59,026 nt of DNA from CAXTSE01 sp035554115 (GTDB taxonomy: Bacteria; Actinomycetota; Actinomycetes; Actinomycetales; Microbacteriaceae), in assembly GCA_035554115.1 (NCBI GenBank), contig DATMIW010000050.1, positions 1-59,026 on the forward strand, read 5' to 3'. Positions within the stretch are counted from its first letter, which is position 1. Each line of letters starts with the position of its first letter. Both the position numbers and the translations under genes were made by a program. Below, in pieces: positions 24,582 through 33,105 of the stretch. Below the pieces are notes generated by a model, which saw nothing but the letters and a program-made list of their open reading frames with translations, was not told the origin of the DNA and made no database searches.

Positions 24582-24932
24582 TCAGTCCTGAATGGGTTCG
24601 TCCGGGGCGGAAGACACATCACGTTCCGCAAGCACCGTGCGGGCGCGACGGCGCGATATTCCGTCGATGACGAGACCGACGACGGCCGCAAGCACGACCC
24701 CGATCGGGACCCCGAAGAGCAGCAGATAGCCGAAGGTGGCCCCGAATCCAATTCTCGGGTCGACGGGGAAGAGACTCGTGAGCACCAACGTGCCGAGCAC
24801 CCCAAAGAGGGCTCCGAGCAGCAGGAAGATGCCCAGTTTCGGTGCCCGCCGCACGCGCACCTCGGTCGGCTGGCCAGACACCGCCCCATCGGATGCGTTG
24901 TCGGATGCCGGGACCGGGTCGGGAGTGCTCAC
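24582..24932 (-). CDS. Small two-helix membrane protein
   Basis: A 116-aa protein of unknown function. A polar, Pro/Asp-rich N-terminus (about 1-30) is followed by a membrane helix (about 33-54, GIFLLLGALFGVLGTLVL), a second longer hydrophobic region (about 63-91) and a basic then acidic C-terminus. It overlaps the end of the MarR gene by 4 bp (start at 24932, MarR stop at 24929), so the two are cotranscribed. Confidence 0.7.
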   Translation of the reverse strand: MSTPDPVPASDNASDGAVSGQPTEVRVRRAPKLGIFLLLGALFGVLGTLVLTSLFPVDPRIGFGATFGYLLLFGVPIGVVLAAVVGLVIDGISRRRARTVLAERDVSSAPDEPIQD

Positions 24933-25429
24933 TTCCCCATTGTCTCTGATGTCGGAGTGCGGAGATTCTCGATGGCCTCATGGTTGACCTCGGCAGCGCG
25001 TGCAAAGAGGTCATTGGCAAACGCGATCTGCTCGTCGCTCAGGGTGCGAAGGTACTCGGCCCACTGGGCACCGATCCGACCGTATATGGGCCCCACCCGC
25101 TGCATGACAATTTCCGGGATCGCGGTGACGATCACCCGACGTCGGTCACCGCTGTCACGTTCCCGGCGCACATATCCCGCTCGCTCCAGCCTGTCGATCA
25201 CGGCAGTTATCGCTCCGCCGGAGGTCAGACCCGTGCGCTCGGCAAGTTCGCCGGGTGTGGCCGGACCTTCGCGCATCAGCAGGCTGACGGCCTGCATGTC
25301 GGTGCTGTTAATGCCTCCTGCGCGGGCCACCGCATCCTGAAACAGCACAGCGCGTGCCATGAACTCGGCCATCGTGTCGCCCACCTGTGCGATCAACGAC
25401 TCACGGCTTGACACTTTCGCCATGCTCAC
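24929..25429 (-). CDS. MarR-family transcriptional regulator
   Basis: A 166-aa regulator. The winged-helix core reads GPATPGELAERTGLTSGGAI, followed by TAVIDRLERAGYVRRERDSGDRRRV (about 57-100), the MarR wing with the conserved D-x-R-D-x-R motif. GTG at 25429 or ATG at 25423 are both possible starts. It diverges from the FAD monooxygenase gene; the shared promoter region contains a clear dyad, so this protein probably represses both genes and responds to a phenolic ligand (inference from the family). Confidence 0.85.
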   Translation of the reverse strand: MSMAKVSSRESLIAQVGDTMAEFMARAVLFQDAVARAGGINSTDMQAVSLLMREGPATPGELAERTGLTSGGAITAVIDRLERAGYVRRERDSGDRRRVIVTAIPEIVMQRVGPIYGRIGAQWAEYLRTLSDEQIAFANDLFARAAEVNHEAIENLRTPTSETMGK

Positions 25430-25433
25430 CTAT

Positions 25434-25476
25434 TCTCTCTAATTGCGAGAGACTCGTCTCGCGAGAGTCTCTCTAA
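25434..25476. promoter_or_regulatory. Operator region between marR-like and FAD monooxygenase genes
   Basis: AGAGACTC (25448-25455) and GAGTCTCT (25465-25472) are inverted around the perfect palindrome TCTCGCGAGA (25457-25466). TCTCTCTAA also occurs as a direct repeat at 25434-25442 and 25468-25476. The density of dyads in 60 bp of divergent promoter points to MarR binding. Confidence 0.65.
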
Positions 25477-25489
25477 GTAAGGATAGCAA

Positions 25490-26683
25490 ATGCCTCACGC
25501 CCTCGTCATCGGCGCCGGAGTCGCCGGTCCCGCCGTTGCCCTGTTCCTGCAGCGGGCTGGCTGGAAAGCCACGATCTATGAAGCGGCCCCGACACCGGAC
25601 CCCTATGCCGGCCTGTTCCTCAACGTCGCGACCAACGGGCTCAGCGTGCTCGACGAACTGGGCCTGCGCGACCGGGTTGTGGCAGACGGCCATCGCGCCC
25701 CACATATGGTGATGTGGAGCCGTACCGGAGCCCGACTCGGCACGGTGCCGAATGGCCCGGCGGGAGACCCCGAACGGGGAAGCGTCGTCGTGCGGCGTGG
25801 CCATCTGCACCAGGTGCTGCGTGACGCGGCCACCGCGGCAGGCATTGAGATTCACGACTCCGCCCGTCTGACCACGATCGACGAGACACCGGATGGCGTA
25901 CGCGCCACCTTTGCCGACGGTCGCGTCGCCGAGGGCGACATTCTCATCGGCTGTGACGGAATCGGCTCCCCCACCCGCACCTGGATCGACCCCGACGCAC
26001 CGGCACCCGCGTATAGCGGCCTCGTGGGCGTGGGCGGATTCGCCCGGGTGGATGGCCTGGAACCGACACCTGACACCCAGCACTTCGTGTTCGGCGCGCG
26101 ATCGTTTTTCGGGTACCTGGTCCGCGCCGACGGCACTGTCTATTGGTTCGCGAACCCGACGCATAGCGAGCCCGCGCGCGGCGCGCTCGCCGACATTTCG
26201 AGCGACGCCTGGCTGGCCGAGCTGCGCGACCTCCATCGCGACGACCCGTCGCCCGTGCCCGAGATCCTCGCCAACACCACAACCACGCTCACCGGGTATC
26301 CCATTTACGACCTGACGAAGGTTCCGCAGTGGAGCCGCGGGCGGGTCGTTGCCGTGGGCGACGCCGTGCACGCGACCTCTCCCAGTGCCGGCCAAGGCGC
26401 GTCCCTCGCACTGGAGGACGCGATAACCCTGGCGAAATGCCTCCGGGATTCGACAGACTACTCAGCCGCATTCGCCGAGTACCAAAGGCTGCGTCAACCG
26501 CGCGCGGAGAAAGTTGTTGCCTACGCACGCGCGATCAACGCGCAGAAGCGTGTCATCACAAACCGCGTAGGCGTCGCTATCCGTGACGCGCTCATGCCCA
26601 TCTTCCTCAGGCGAGCGGCCAACGACACCCGCAACAACTGGCTCTATGCGCACACCATCGGGTGGGAGCGCAAGGCGAGCTAG
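25490..26683 (+). CDS. FAD-dependent aromatic monooxygenase-like protein
   Basis: A 397-aa group A flavoprotein hydroxylase-like enzyme (PHBH/salicylate hydroxylase superfamily). An N-terminal GxGxxG motif GAGVAGPAVALFLQRAGW (about 7-24), the DG motif region GDILIGCDGIGSPTR (about 147-161) and the GD motif VAVGDAVHATSPSAGQGASL (about 283-302) are all present. It would use FAD, NAD(P)H and O2; substrate not readable. Its stop codon overlaps that of the convergent SCP_3 gene at 26680-26683 (CTAG). Confidence 0.85.
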   Translation: MPHALVIGAGVAGPAVALFLQRAGWKATIYEAAPTPDPYAGLFLNVATNGLSVLDELGLRDRVVADGHRAPHMVMWSRTGARLGTVPNGPAGDPERGSVVVRRGHLHQVLRDAATAAGIEIHDSARLTTIDETPDGVRATFADGRVAEGDILIGCDGIGSPTRTWIDPDAPAPAYSGLVGVGGFARVDGLEPTPDTQHFVFGARSFFGYLVRADGTVYWFANPTHSEPARGALADISSDAWLAELRDLHRDDPSPVPEILANTTTTLTGYPIYDLTKVPQWSRGRVVAVGDAVHATSPSAGQGASLALEDAITLAKCLRDSTDYSAAFAEYQRLRQPRAEKVVAYARAINAQKRVITNRVGVAIRDALMPIFLRRAANDTRNNWLYAHTIGWERKAS

Positions 26684-27048
26684 GGGGCGACGCGCCAGGC
26701 GAGCGGGAGGTAGGGACCGAGGTCGGCGCGGGTTCCAGATGCGGCGACCCGGCCTGCTGCGAGCGCGTCGGCCCATGCGAGGGAGCCGGTGGCGAGAGCG
26801 ACCCAGGTGGCGGCATCCATCTCGACCACATTGGGCGGAGTCCCGCGGGTGTGGCGCGGCCCCTGCACAACCTGCGCGGCGCCGAACGGCGGCACCCGCA
26901 CCTCAAGCGTGTTGCCCGGAGCCTTCTCTTCGAGCAGCTGCAACAGGTAGCGGGACGCGGTTGCCCGCTTCTCGCGTGCGTCATCCCCCTGCAGGTAGGC
27001 CTCCACCGCGGCAGCCCCGTCCGCGTGTGCGATCTTCGCCTTGGCCAT
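26680..27048 (-). CDS. SCP_3-type sterol carrier family protein
   Basis: A 122-aa protein resembling the bacterial SCP orthologue domain (as in the Mycobacterium tuberculosis protein encoded next to purF). Conserved segments: LEVRVPPFGAAQVVQGPRHT, RGTPPNVVEMDAATWVALAT and GRVAASGTRADLGPYLPL. A hydrophobic-ligand carrier role is suggested by the fold only. ATG at 27048 with a leaderless -10 6 nt upstream. It diverges from purD, and the association of this family with purine genes recurs in actinobacteria. Confidence 0.82.
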   Translation of the reverse strand: MAKAKIAHADGAAAVEAYLQGDDAREKRATASRYLLQLLEEKAPGNTLEVRVPPFGAAQVVQGPRHTRGTPPNVVEMDAATWVALATGSLAWADALAAGRVAASGTRADLGPYLPLAWRVAP

Positions 27049-27054
27049 GCGGCC

Positions 27055-27074
27055 AGGGTAGCCGTCGCTAGGCT
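27055..27074. promoter_or_regulatory. Back-to-back leaderless promoters of the SCP_3 gene and purD
   Basis: Minus-strand TACCCT (27060-27055) ends 6 nt before the SCP_3 ATG. Plus-strand TAGGCT (27069-27074) ends 6 nt before the purD GTG. The hexamers are 8 bp apart in a 32-bp intergenic gap. Confidence 0.65.
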
Positions 27075-27080
27075 GGGCCG

Positions 27081-28361
27081 GTGAGAATCCTCGTCCTCGG
27101 ATCCGGCGCCCGAGAGCATGCGATCGTGTCCGCTCTGCTGCGCGAAAACGCCGGCCACGAGATCGTTGCCGCTCCCGGCAATGCGGGCCTCGCGGCTCAG
27201 GTCGAGACTGTCGCGCTCGACACCTCCAACGCATCCGTCGTCACGCGGTACGCAGTCGACAACGACATTGAGCTGGTCGTCATCGGGCCCGAGGCTCCGC
27301 TGGTGGCAGGGGTCGCCGATCCGCTGCGCGCCAAAGGCATTCCTGTCTTCGGGCCGGGTAAAGCTGCGGCAGCCCTCGAGGGCTCGAAAGAGTTCGCGAA
27401 GCGGATCATGCAGACCGCGGGGGTTCCCACCGGACGAGCCGTGCGCGCGACGACCGTCGACGAACTCGCGAGCGCCCTCGACGAGCTCGGCGCACCGCAC
27501 GTCGTCAAAGCCGACGGACTCGCGGCCGGCAAAGGCGTGCTCGTCACCGAAGATCGCAACGAGGCCCTCGCCCACGGCACCCACTATCTGCAACAGGGAC
27601 CGGTGCTCGTCGAAGAGTTTCTCGACGGGCAAGAGATCTCGCTGTTCTTCCTCTCCGACGGGCACGATGTGGTGCCACTCAGCCCGGCGCAGGACTTCAA
27701 GCGCGTGTTCGATGACGATCTCGGGCCGAACACCGGGGGCATGGGAGCGTATTCGCCCCTCCCCTGGCTAACCGCGCCGGATCACGGAACGGGATGGAAA
27801 ACCGAGGCAGCCTTCGTCGATGAAGTCCTCGAAACTGTCGCCCTGCCAACCATCCGCACCCTCGAGGCCGAAGGCACCCCGTTCATCGGGCTGTTGTACT
27901 GCGGACTCATCGTCACAGCGGCAGGCATCCGGGTCATCGAGTTCAACGCACGATTCGGCGACCCCGAGACACAGGTGGTTCTGCCGCGACTCGAGACTCC
28001 GCTCTCGCAGCTGCTGCTCGCGGCGGCGACGGGTGGGCTCGCACGGGTTCCGTATCCGGTGTTCTCCCCCGATGTCGCCGTCATCGTCGTACTCGCGAGC
28101 GAAGGCTACCCCGACGCCCCGATCACAGGCCGCCCGATCACGGGGCTCGATGCCGCCGCCGAGGTGCCCGGCGTGACCATCGCGCATGCCGCAACGGCGT
28201 TCGTCGACGGCCAATACCTCGCAACCGGCGGCCGTGTGCTGGGGGTCGTCGCGCGGGCAGCCGACTTCTCCACTGCGCGGGCAGCCGCCTATGAGGCGAT
28301 CGGCCGCATCCAGCTCGAGGGTTCGCACTATCGCCACGACATTGCGGCGAGGGTCTCATGA
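27081..28361 (+). CDS. purD: Phosphoribosylamine-glycine ligase (GAR synthetase)
   Basis: Second step of purine synthesis: ATP-dependent joining of glycine to phosphoribosylamine. 426 aa, normal length. The N-terminus MRILVLGSGAREHAIVSALL is the family signature; the ATP-grasp region includes KADGLAAGKGVLVTEDRNEA (about 147-166), NTGGMGAYSPLPW and IEFNARFGDPETQ (about 288-300). GTG start, leaderless. It overlaps purC by four bases (ATGA). Confidence 0.96.
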   Translation: MRILVLGSGAREHAIVSALLRENAGHEIVAAPGNAGLAAQVETVALDTSNASVVTRYAVDNDIELVVIGPEAPLVAGVADPLRAKGIPVFGPGKAAAALEGSKEFAKRIMQTAGVPTGRAVRATTVDELASALDELGAPHVVKADGLAAGKGVLVTEDRNEALAHGTHYLQQGPVLVEEFLDGQEISLFFLSDGHDVVPLSPAQDFKRVFDDDLGPNTGGMGAYSPLPWLTAPDHGTGWKTEAAFVDEVLETVALPTIRTLEAEGTPFIGLLYCGLIVTAAGIRVIEFNARFGDPETQVVLPRLETPLSQLLLAAATGGLARVPYPVFSPDVAVIVVLASEGYPDAPITGRPITGLDAAAEVPGVTIAHAATAFVDGQYLATGGRVLGVVARAADFSTARAAAYEAIGRIQLEGSHYRHDIAARVS

Positions 28362-29263
28362 CCGAGGTCTCGACCGGCTCGACCGGCGATTCCGCGGGCG
28401 ACCCGCGCCTGCTCGCCCTGCGCTGGCAGCACATCTACTCGGGCAAGGTCCGCGACCTCTACCGATCGGATGCCGCACCCGGCCGCCTGCTGGTCATCGC
28501 CTCCGACCGCGTGAGCGCCTTCGACCACGTGCTCGAGCCTGGCATCCCCGACAAGGGCGCCCTGCTCACCCAGCTGAGCCTGTGGTGGTTTGCGCGACTC
28601 GGGATCCCGAATCACCTGGCGGGGGATGTTGCCTCCCTGCACCTGCCCGCCGATCTCGCGGCGCGGGCCATGCTCGTCGCGGAGCTCGACATGTTCCCGC
28701 TCGAATGCGTGGTGCGCGGATACCTGGCCGGGTCGGGCTGGGCCGAATACCAGGTCTCGCAAAGCGTGTGCGGCATCCCGCTGCCGGCCGGTCTGAGCAA
28801 CGGCGACCGCCTGCCCGAGCCGATCTACACGCCGGCCACAAAGGCCGCCCTCGGCGACCACGACGAGAACATTAGCTATGAACGTTCCGTCGAGATTGTG
28901 GGCGAAACGGATGCGGCGGCCCTCCGCCGGCTCTCTCTCGACACCTTCGCCACGGCCTCCGCCCTTGCCGAACAGCGCGGCGTGATCCTCGCCGACACCA
29001 AGTTCGAGTTCGGGCGCGACACCTCGACGGGCGAGATCACGATCGCCGACGAGGTACTCACGAGCGACTCCTCGCGGTACTGGGATGCCTCGCTGTACGC
29101 CGCGGGAGGCGAGCACCGCCTCGACAGCTTCGACAAGCAGATCGTGCGCGACTGGCTGGCCGCCCACTGGGACAAGACCGGCACGCCTCCGTCTCTGCCC
29201 GATGACGTCATAGCGCGCACGGCCGACCGCTACCGCGAACTCATCGCCCGCGTCACGGCGTAG
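28358..29263 (+). CDS. purC: Phosphoribosylaminoimidazole-succinocarboxamide synthase (SAICAR synthetase)
   Basis: Joins aspartate to CAIR in purine synthesis. 301 aa. Signatures: SGKVRDLYR (about 29-37), SDRVSAFDHVLEPGIPDKG, ECVVRGYLAGSGWAEYQVS and LADTKFEFGRD. The N-terminus MTEVSTGSTGDSAG contains a coding copy of the interspersed repeat (28366-28384), which adds about ten residues ahead of the usual family start. ATG overlaps the purD stop. Confidence 0.96.
   Translation: MTEVSTGSTGDSAGDPRLLALRWQHIYSGKVRDLYRSDAAPGRLLVIASDRVSAFDHVLEPGIPDKGALLTQLSLWWFARLGIPNHLAGDVASLHLPADLAARAMLVAELDMFPLECVVRGYLAGSGWAEYQVSQSVCGIPLPAGLSNGDRLPEPIYTPATKAALGDHDENISYERSVEIVGETDAAALRRLSLDTFATASALAEQRGVILADTKFEFGRDTSTGEITIADEVLTSDSSRYWDASLYAAGGEHRLDSFDKQIVRDWLAAHWDKTGTPPSLPDDVIARTADRYRELIARVTA
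28366..28384 (+). repeat. Interspersed repeat copy inside the purC 5' end
   Basis: GGTCTCGACCGGCTCGACC is a variant of GGTTTCGACAGGCTCAACC. Here it is read in the frame that encodes VSTGSTG, not VEPVE, and lies within the first nine codons of purC. Confidence 0.65.
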
Positions 29264-29331
29264 CTACCGACCTCCGCCCGCAAAATACGGCAAAGCTGGA
29301 ATTAGTTGACGAGTCACACGTTAAGTCAGAT

Positions 29332-30249
29332 ATGAGCACGAACGCTGCCCCCGGCATCCCCGAATCTGTTGCGAAGAGCGCCGACATCCTCGCCGCCGAC
29401 ACCGCCATGGGCGCGGTGACCCTGCGGGTGGGCAACCTCGACGCCATGACCGCGTACTACCGCGATGTGATCGGGCTCGACCAGCTCGACGCTACGGGCT
29501 CGCGAGTGACACTCGGCCGGCCGGGGCGCCCTGCGATGATCCTGGAACACACGCCCGAACTTGCCCATGCCGGACCCCGTGACGCGGGCCTGTTCCACAC
29601 CGCAATCCTGTTTGACAGCAAAGAGGCCCTGGCTGCGGCCGTCTATGCGGTCGCCCGCAGCGGTGCCGGCCGATTCAGCGGATCCAGCGACCACCTCGTA
29701 AGCAACGCCTTCTACTTCGACGACCCCGAGGGCAACGGCGTCGAGCTCTACTGGGATCGCGAACGCACCGATTGGAGCTGGGCGCACGGACAAATCGAGA
29801 TGCACACGCTCTTCCTCGATCCCAACCGCTTCTTGGCCGAAAACCTCAGCGAGCGCGGAGAGGCAGGAGCCGGATTCGGGGACGCCCGCGTCGGACACGT
29901 TCACCTCTCCGTCGGCGACATTCCCCGCGCACGCGAGTTCTACATCACCCAGCTCGGCTTCGAGCAGACCATCGAGATTGCCGGGCAGGCACTGTTCGTG
30001 AGCGCGGGCGGCTATCACCATCACATGGCCATGAACACCTGGAATGCTCGGGGCGCTGGCCGACGACAGCAGACACTCGGGCTCGGCCGAGTCGACATCA
30101 TTGTGCCCGGTGCTGACGACCTTGGGGCTCTGACCGAACGGATGCAGCACGCTGGCATCCAGCCCCGCAACGACGGGCGGAGCCTCGCTTTCGACGACCC
30201 GTGGGACAACCTCGTTACCGTTACTCCAGCGGATACGGTGCCCGCGTAG
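29332..30249 (+). CDS. VOC-family protein (CatE/extradiol dioxygenase-like)
   Basis: A 305-aa protein made of two vicinal-oxygen-chelate modules (about 20-145 and 180-300). Candidate metal ligands in the C-terminal module are the His of VGHVHLSVGD and those in GGYHHHMAMNTWN. The acidic third ligand usually found in a final DPxGNxxEL motif is replaced here by DDPWDNLVTVT, so dioxygenase activity is uncertain; glyoxalase-like or binding roles are possible. No Shine-Dalgarno precedes the ATG. The first part of the SGNH gene's -10 overlaps its stop codon. Confidence 0.75.
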   Translation: MSTNAAPGIPESVAKSADILAADTAMGAVTLRVGNLDAMTAYYRDVIGLDQLDATGSRVTLGRPGRPAMILEHTPELAHAGPRDAGLFHTAILFDSKEALAAAVYAVARSGAGRFSGSSDHLVSNAFYFDDPEGNGVELYWDRERTDWSWAHGQIEMHTLFLDPNRFLAENLSERGEAGAGFGDARVGHVHLSVGDIPRAREFYITQLGFEQTIEIAGQALFVSAGGYHHHMAMNTWNARGAGRRQQTLGLGRVDIIVPGADDLGALTERMQHAGIQPRNDGRSLAFDDPWDNLVTVTPADTVPA

Positions 30250-30252
30250 ACT
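30247..30252 (+). promoter_or_regulatory. -10 element of the SGNH hydrolase gene (leaderless)
   Basis: TAGACT overlaps the TAG stop of the VOC gene and ends 8 nt before the ATG at 30261. Confidence 0.6.
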
Positions 30253-30260
30253 TCCTCGCG

Positions 30261-30992
30261 ATGAGCCGAGCCCTCGCTTTTGCCCTGCTGCCGATCGTCG
30301 TGAGGCAAGGGCGGAAGCTGCGGCGAGACATTCCGCGTCTTCCGCCACCGGCCGATGCGTGGAGTGGCGGCGACAGCGCTCCCTCGGCACTGCAGCTGCT
30401 CGTCGTGGGCGATTCCACGGCTGTCGGCACCGGGGTCGAATCGATGACCGAGGCGCTCGCCGGGCACCTTGTTCGACGCCTCAAGGCGGCAGGGGGCCGG
30501 GGCCGGACTGTTGGCTGGCGCGTCGTGGGCTCTAACGGCGCCACCTCGGCCCAGGTGCTCGACCGTCATCGCGCGACAATCCTGTCGGAGGCTACGGACA
30601 TCGCCGTCGTCCTCGTCGGCTGGAACGACACCCTGCGCCTGCGGTCCGGCACCGCGTACGCGCACGAGCTGTCGGCGCTGCTAGACGCCCTGCGCGGCGG
30701 CAACCCCGGCATCCGAATGGTGGTCGTGGCGCCCCCAAGCTTCGGACGCTTCACCGTATTGCCGCAGCCGCTTCGCGCGGCACTCGGGCTGCACGCGCGG
30801 GGGCTGGCCCGCGTGGCCCGACGCGTAGCGGCAGAGTTCGACGCCGGATACGCGCCCGGATTCGATGGCGCCTCGCTCGCATCCGATCGTTTTCATCCCG
30901 ATGGCGAGGGGTACAGGAACCTGGCCGACGGCGTGATGACCGCGCTATCGCGAATGCCGGCGTCCAGCTTGGGAGGGCCAGCCGCGCTCTAG
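30261..30992 (+). CDS. SGNH/GDSL-type hydrolase
   Basis: A 243-aa esterase/lipase-fold protein. Block I VVGDSTAVGTG (nucleophile Ser, about residue 55), block II oxyanion Gly/Asn in RVVGSNGATSAQVL, block III VLVGWNDTLRL and block V SDRFHPDGEGY with the catalytic Asp-x-x-His arrangement (about 213-220). The N-terminus is a short, weakly hydrophobic segment (ALAFALLPIVV), perhaps a membrane anchor. ATG at 30261 chosen because of the leaderless -10; the frame upstream overlaps the VOC gene. Confidence 0.8.
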   Translation: MSRALAFALLPIVVRQGRKLRRDIPRLPPPADAWSGGDSAPSALQLLVVGDSTAVGTGVESMTEALAGHLVRRLKAAGGRGRTVGWRVVGSNGATSAQVLDRHRATILSEATDIAVVLVGWNDTLRLRSGTAYAHELSALLDALRGGNPGIRMVVVAPPSFGRFTVLPQPLRAALGLHARGLARVARRVAAEFDAGYAPGFDGASLASDRFHPDGEGYRNLADGVMTALSRMPASSLGGPAAL

Positions 30993-30995
30993 ACT
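30990..30995 (+). promoter_or_regulatory. -10 element of the purS-purQ operon
   Basis: TAGACT overlaps the stop codon of the SGNH gene. The predicted leader of about 32 nt carries a GGGAGA ribosome binding site before the purS GTG. Confidence 0.55.
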
Positions 30996-31033
30996 GGAGC
31001 TCTCATCCACCCTCGATCCTGCGGGAGATCACC

Positions 31034-31306
31034 GTGCCCACCATCGTTGTCGAGGTCATGCCCAAGGCCGAACTTCTGGACCCGGCGGGCAAGGCCGTCG
31101 CCGGGGCACTCGCCCGCAGCAACAGCCCGATTACCGGGGTCCGGATCGGTAAGCGCTTCGAACTGACCGTCGAGGGTGAGGTCACCGAAGCTGTGTTCGC
31201 CGAGGCGCAGCGCCTGGCCGACGAGATGCTCTCGAACTCGGTTATCGAAGACGTGGTGCGCATCTATGTCGCCGAGACCGCGCTCGCCGACGAGGCAACC
31301 ATATGA
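31034..31306 (+). CDS. purS: Phosphoribosylformylglycinamidine synthase subunit PurS
   Basis: A 90-aa small subunit that bridges PurL and the glutaminase PurQ in the multi-subunit FGAM synthase. The N-terminus TIVVEVMPKAELLDPAGKAV and the central ITGVRIGKRFELTVEG are diagnostic. GTG start with GGGAGA. Overlaps purQ by four bases (ATGA). Confidence 0.93.
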   Translation: MPTIVVEVMPKAELLDPAGKAVAGALARSNSPITGVRIGKRFELTVEGEVTEAVFAEAQRLADEMLSNSVIEDVVRIYVAETALADEATI

Positions 31307-32001
31307 GGATCGGCGTTGTCACCTTCCCGGGTTCGCTTGACGACCGCGATGCTCAGCGCGCAATCCGCCTTGCCGGAGCCGAGCCTGTAGCTCTCTGGCA
31401 CGGCACGCACGACCTCGACGGCGTGGACGCGATCGTGCTACCCGGTGGCTTCAGCTACGGCGACTACCTGCGCTGCGGGGCAATTGCCGCGCGGTCGCCC
31501 ATCATGAGCGAAGTCATCGATGCGGCGAACGCTGGCGTTCCGGTGCTCGGCATCTGCAACGGGTTCCAGATCTTGGTGGAGGCCCACCTGTTGCCCGGCG
31601 GATTGATCCGCAACGACCATGGCCATTTCATTCGTCGGGATCAAAAACTCCGCGTCGAGAATGCGTCTACCGTGTGGACATCCGGATTCGATGCCGGCCA
31701 GGAAATCACCATCCCCTTGAAGAACGGCGAGGGCGGGTTCATCGCCTCGGACGAGACCCTCAACCGCCTGAATGGCGACGGACTCGTCGCCTTCCGCTAT
31801 GTCGACGGCAACCCGAATGGCTCGCTCGACGACATTGCCGGCGTGACGAATGAGCGGGGCAACGTTGTCGGTCTGATGCCGCATCCCGAGCATGCAACCG
31901 AGCTTGGATTCGGACCGGATGCGCCCGGTGCAATGCGCTCGGGACTAGATGGCCTCACTTTTTTCGCCAGCGTTATCGAAAGCACACTGGCGCGCTCCTG
32001 A
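31303..32001 (+). CDS. purQ: Phosphoribosylformylglycinamidine synthase subunit PurQ (glutaminase)
   Basis: A 232-aa class I glutamine amidotransferase supplying ammonia to PurL. Nucleophile Cys85 in VLGICNGFQIL; His and Glu of the triad in GLMPHPEHATE (about 190-200). In most relatives purL follows at once, but here about 10 kb of other genes intervene before purL at 42087. A weak hairpin (GAGCC/GGCTC, 32000-32015) spans the stop codon. Confidence 0.95.
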   Translation: MRIGVVTFPGSLDDRDAQRAIRLAGAEPVALWHGTHDLDGVDAIVLPGGFSYGDYLRCGAIAARSPIMSEVIDAANAGVPVLGICNGFQILVEAHLLPGGLIRNDHGHFIRRDQKLRVENASTVWTSGFDAGQEITIPLKNGEGGFIASDETLNRLNGDGLVAFRYVDGNPNGSLDDIAGVTNERGNVVGLMPHPEHATELGFGPDAPGAMRSGLDGLTFFASVIESTLARS

Positions 32002-32178
32002 GCCAATCCGGGCTCCTCGTGCCCAGTGTTTTATTGACCTGAATGGCTCTGAGGTCGAGATGGTGGCTCGTCGCGCCTGCCAAAAGTGACCACAGCACAG
32101 CAAGATTTAACTTGCGGGCCTCATCTTTTGTCGCTTACGTTACGTATCGCCTAGTTCGACGACAAAGGAGCCGGATCG

Positions 32179-33057
32179 ATGACGATCCCTGAACGGATAC
32201 TGCTCACTGCCCCCACCGGGCCGATTGGTCGGCGCGTTCTTGAGCTCGTATCCGGTGCGGGCCTCACTTTTTCGATAGTCGTGCGCAGCGCATCCCTCGG
32301 CAAGATCCCCACCGACCTCGTGGGTAACGCGCCGGTACACATCGGCGAATTGCACGACAGCTCCGTTCTCATCGAAGCGGGGGTTGGCGCAGACGTTCTT
32401 GTGCTGATCCTGCCCACCGATGTCTCGCACCCCGACCTCGCCGCGCTCTGGCGAAGCTTCGGTGCCGCCGCTATCGCATCGATTCGCGCCAACAACATCG
32501 AGCATGTTGTGTTCATTTCGAGCCAGGGGGCCGATGCGGGCGGAGCCGCGCTGCTCAACGTTTTCGCCGACATCGAATCCGATCTGTTCGCCGCTGCACC
32601 ACATGTGCGCATCCTGCGCCCCGGGTACCTCATGGAGAACCTCCTGATGTACACGGAGCTGCTCGCGAAAGGCATCCTGCCCACGAGCACCGGCGACGAC
32701 ACCCAGCTGAACATGGTGACGAGTGATGACGTCGCTGCGGTGGCGCTCTCGTACCTTGCGAACATCAGCTGGACAGGCCACGAGGCACTGGCTGTCTACG
32801 GCCCGCGCAGCTACACGCCGCTTGAGGCGGCGGCAACCCTGAGCGCGGCACTTGGCCGTCCGATTGAGCGACACCGGTCTACGTATGACGAGGTTCTCGC
32901 CGAATTCCTGTCGTTCGGCATTCCGCCCGCGACAGCCCAGGCGATGGCCGAAATGTTCACTCTCACGTTGTCCGACCCAGGCGACACAGGCGACCGCCGC
33001 CGCCGCACCTCGCTCGAGGCATTCGCACGCGAACGCCTCCTCCCGACTCTTCCCTGA
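32179..33057 (+). CDS. NmrA-like NAD(P)-binding protein
   Basis: A 292-aa atypical short-chain dehydrogenase-like protein. The N-terminal Rossmann motif reads APTGPIGRRVLELVSGAG (about 11-28), related to the TGATGxxG of NmrA/HSCARG proteins. VVFISSQGADAGG and ILRPGYLMENLL are further family marks. It lacks the usual YxxxK catalytic pair, which suits a redox sensor or an unusual reductase. ATG with AAAGGAG. It is the first gene after purQ and appears to form a pair with the next gene. Confidence 0.78.
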   Translation: MTIPERILLTAPTGPIGRRVLELVSGAGLTFSIVVRSASLGKIPTDLVGNAPVHIGELHDSSVLIEAGVGADVLVLILPTDVSHPDLAALWRSFGAAAIASIRANNIEHVVFISSQGADAGGAALLNVFADIESDLFAAAPHVRILRPGYLMENLLMYTELLAKGILPTSTGDDTQLNMVTSDDVAAVALSYLANISWTGHEALAVYGPRSYTPLEAAATLSAALGRPIERHRSTYDEVLAEFLSFGIPPATAQAMAEMFTLTLSDPGDTGDRRRRTSLEAFARERLLPTLP

Positions 33058-33061
33058 CCCC

Positions 33062-33083
33062 GGTTCTTCATTGGAGAAGAACC
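33062..33083 (+). terminator. Intercistronic hairpin between nmrA-like and DapB-like genes
   Basis: GGTTCTTC (33062-33069) and GAAGAACC (33076-33083) form a perfect 8-bp stem with a 6-nt loop, a few nt after the nmrA-like stop and just ahead of the next RBS (AAAGGAA). It may attenuate or process the transcript rather than terminate it fully. Confidence 0.5.
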
Positions 33084-33105
33084 TCGCCCATCGAAAGGAA
33101 CACTC

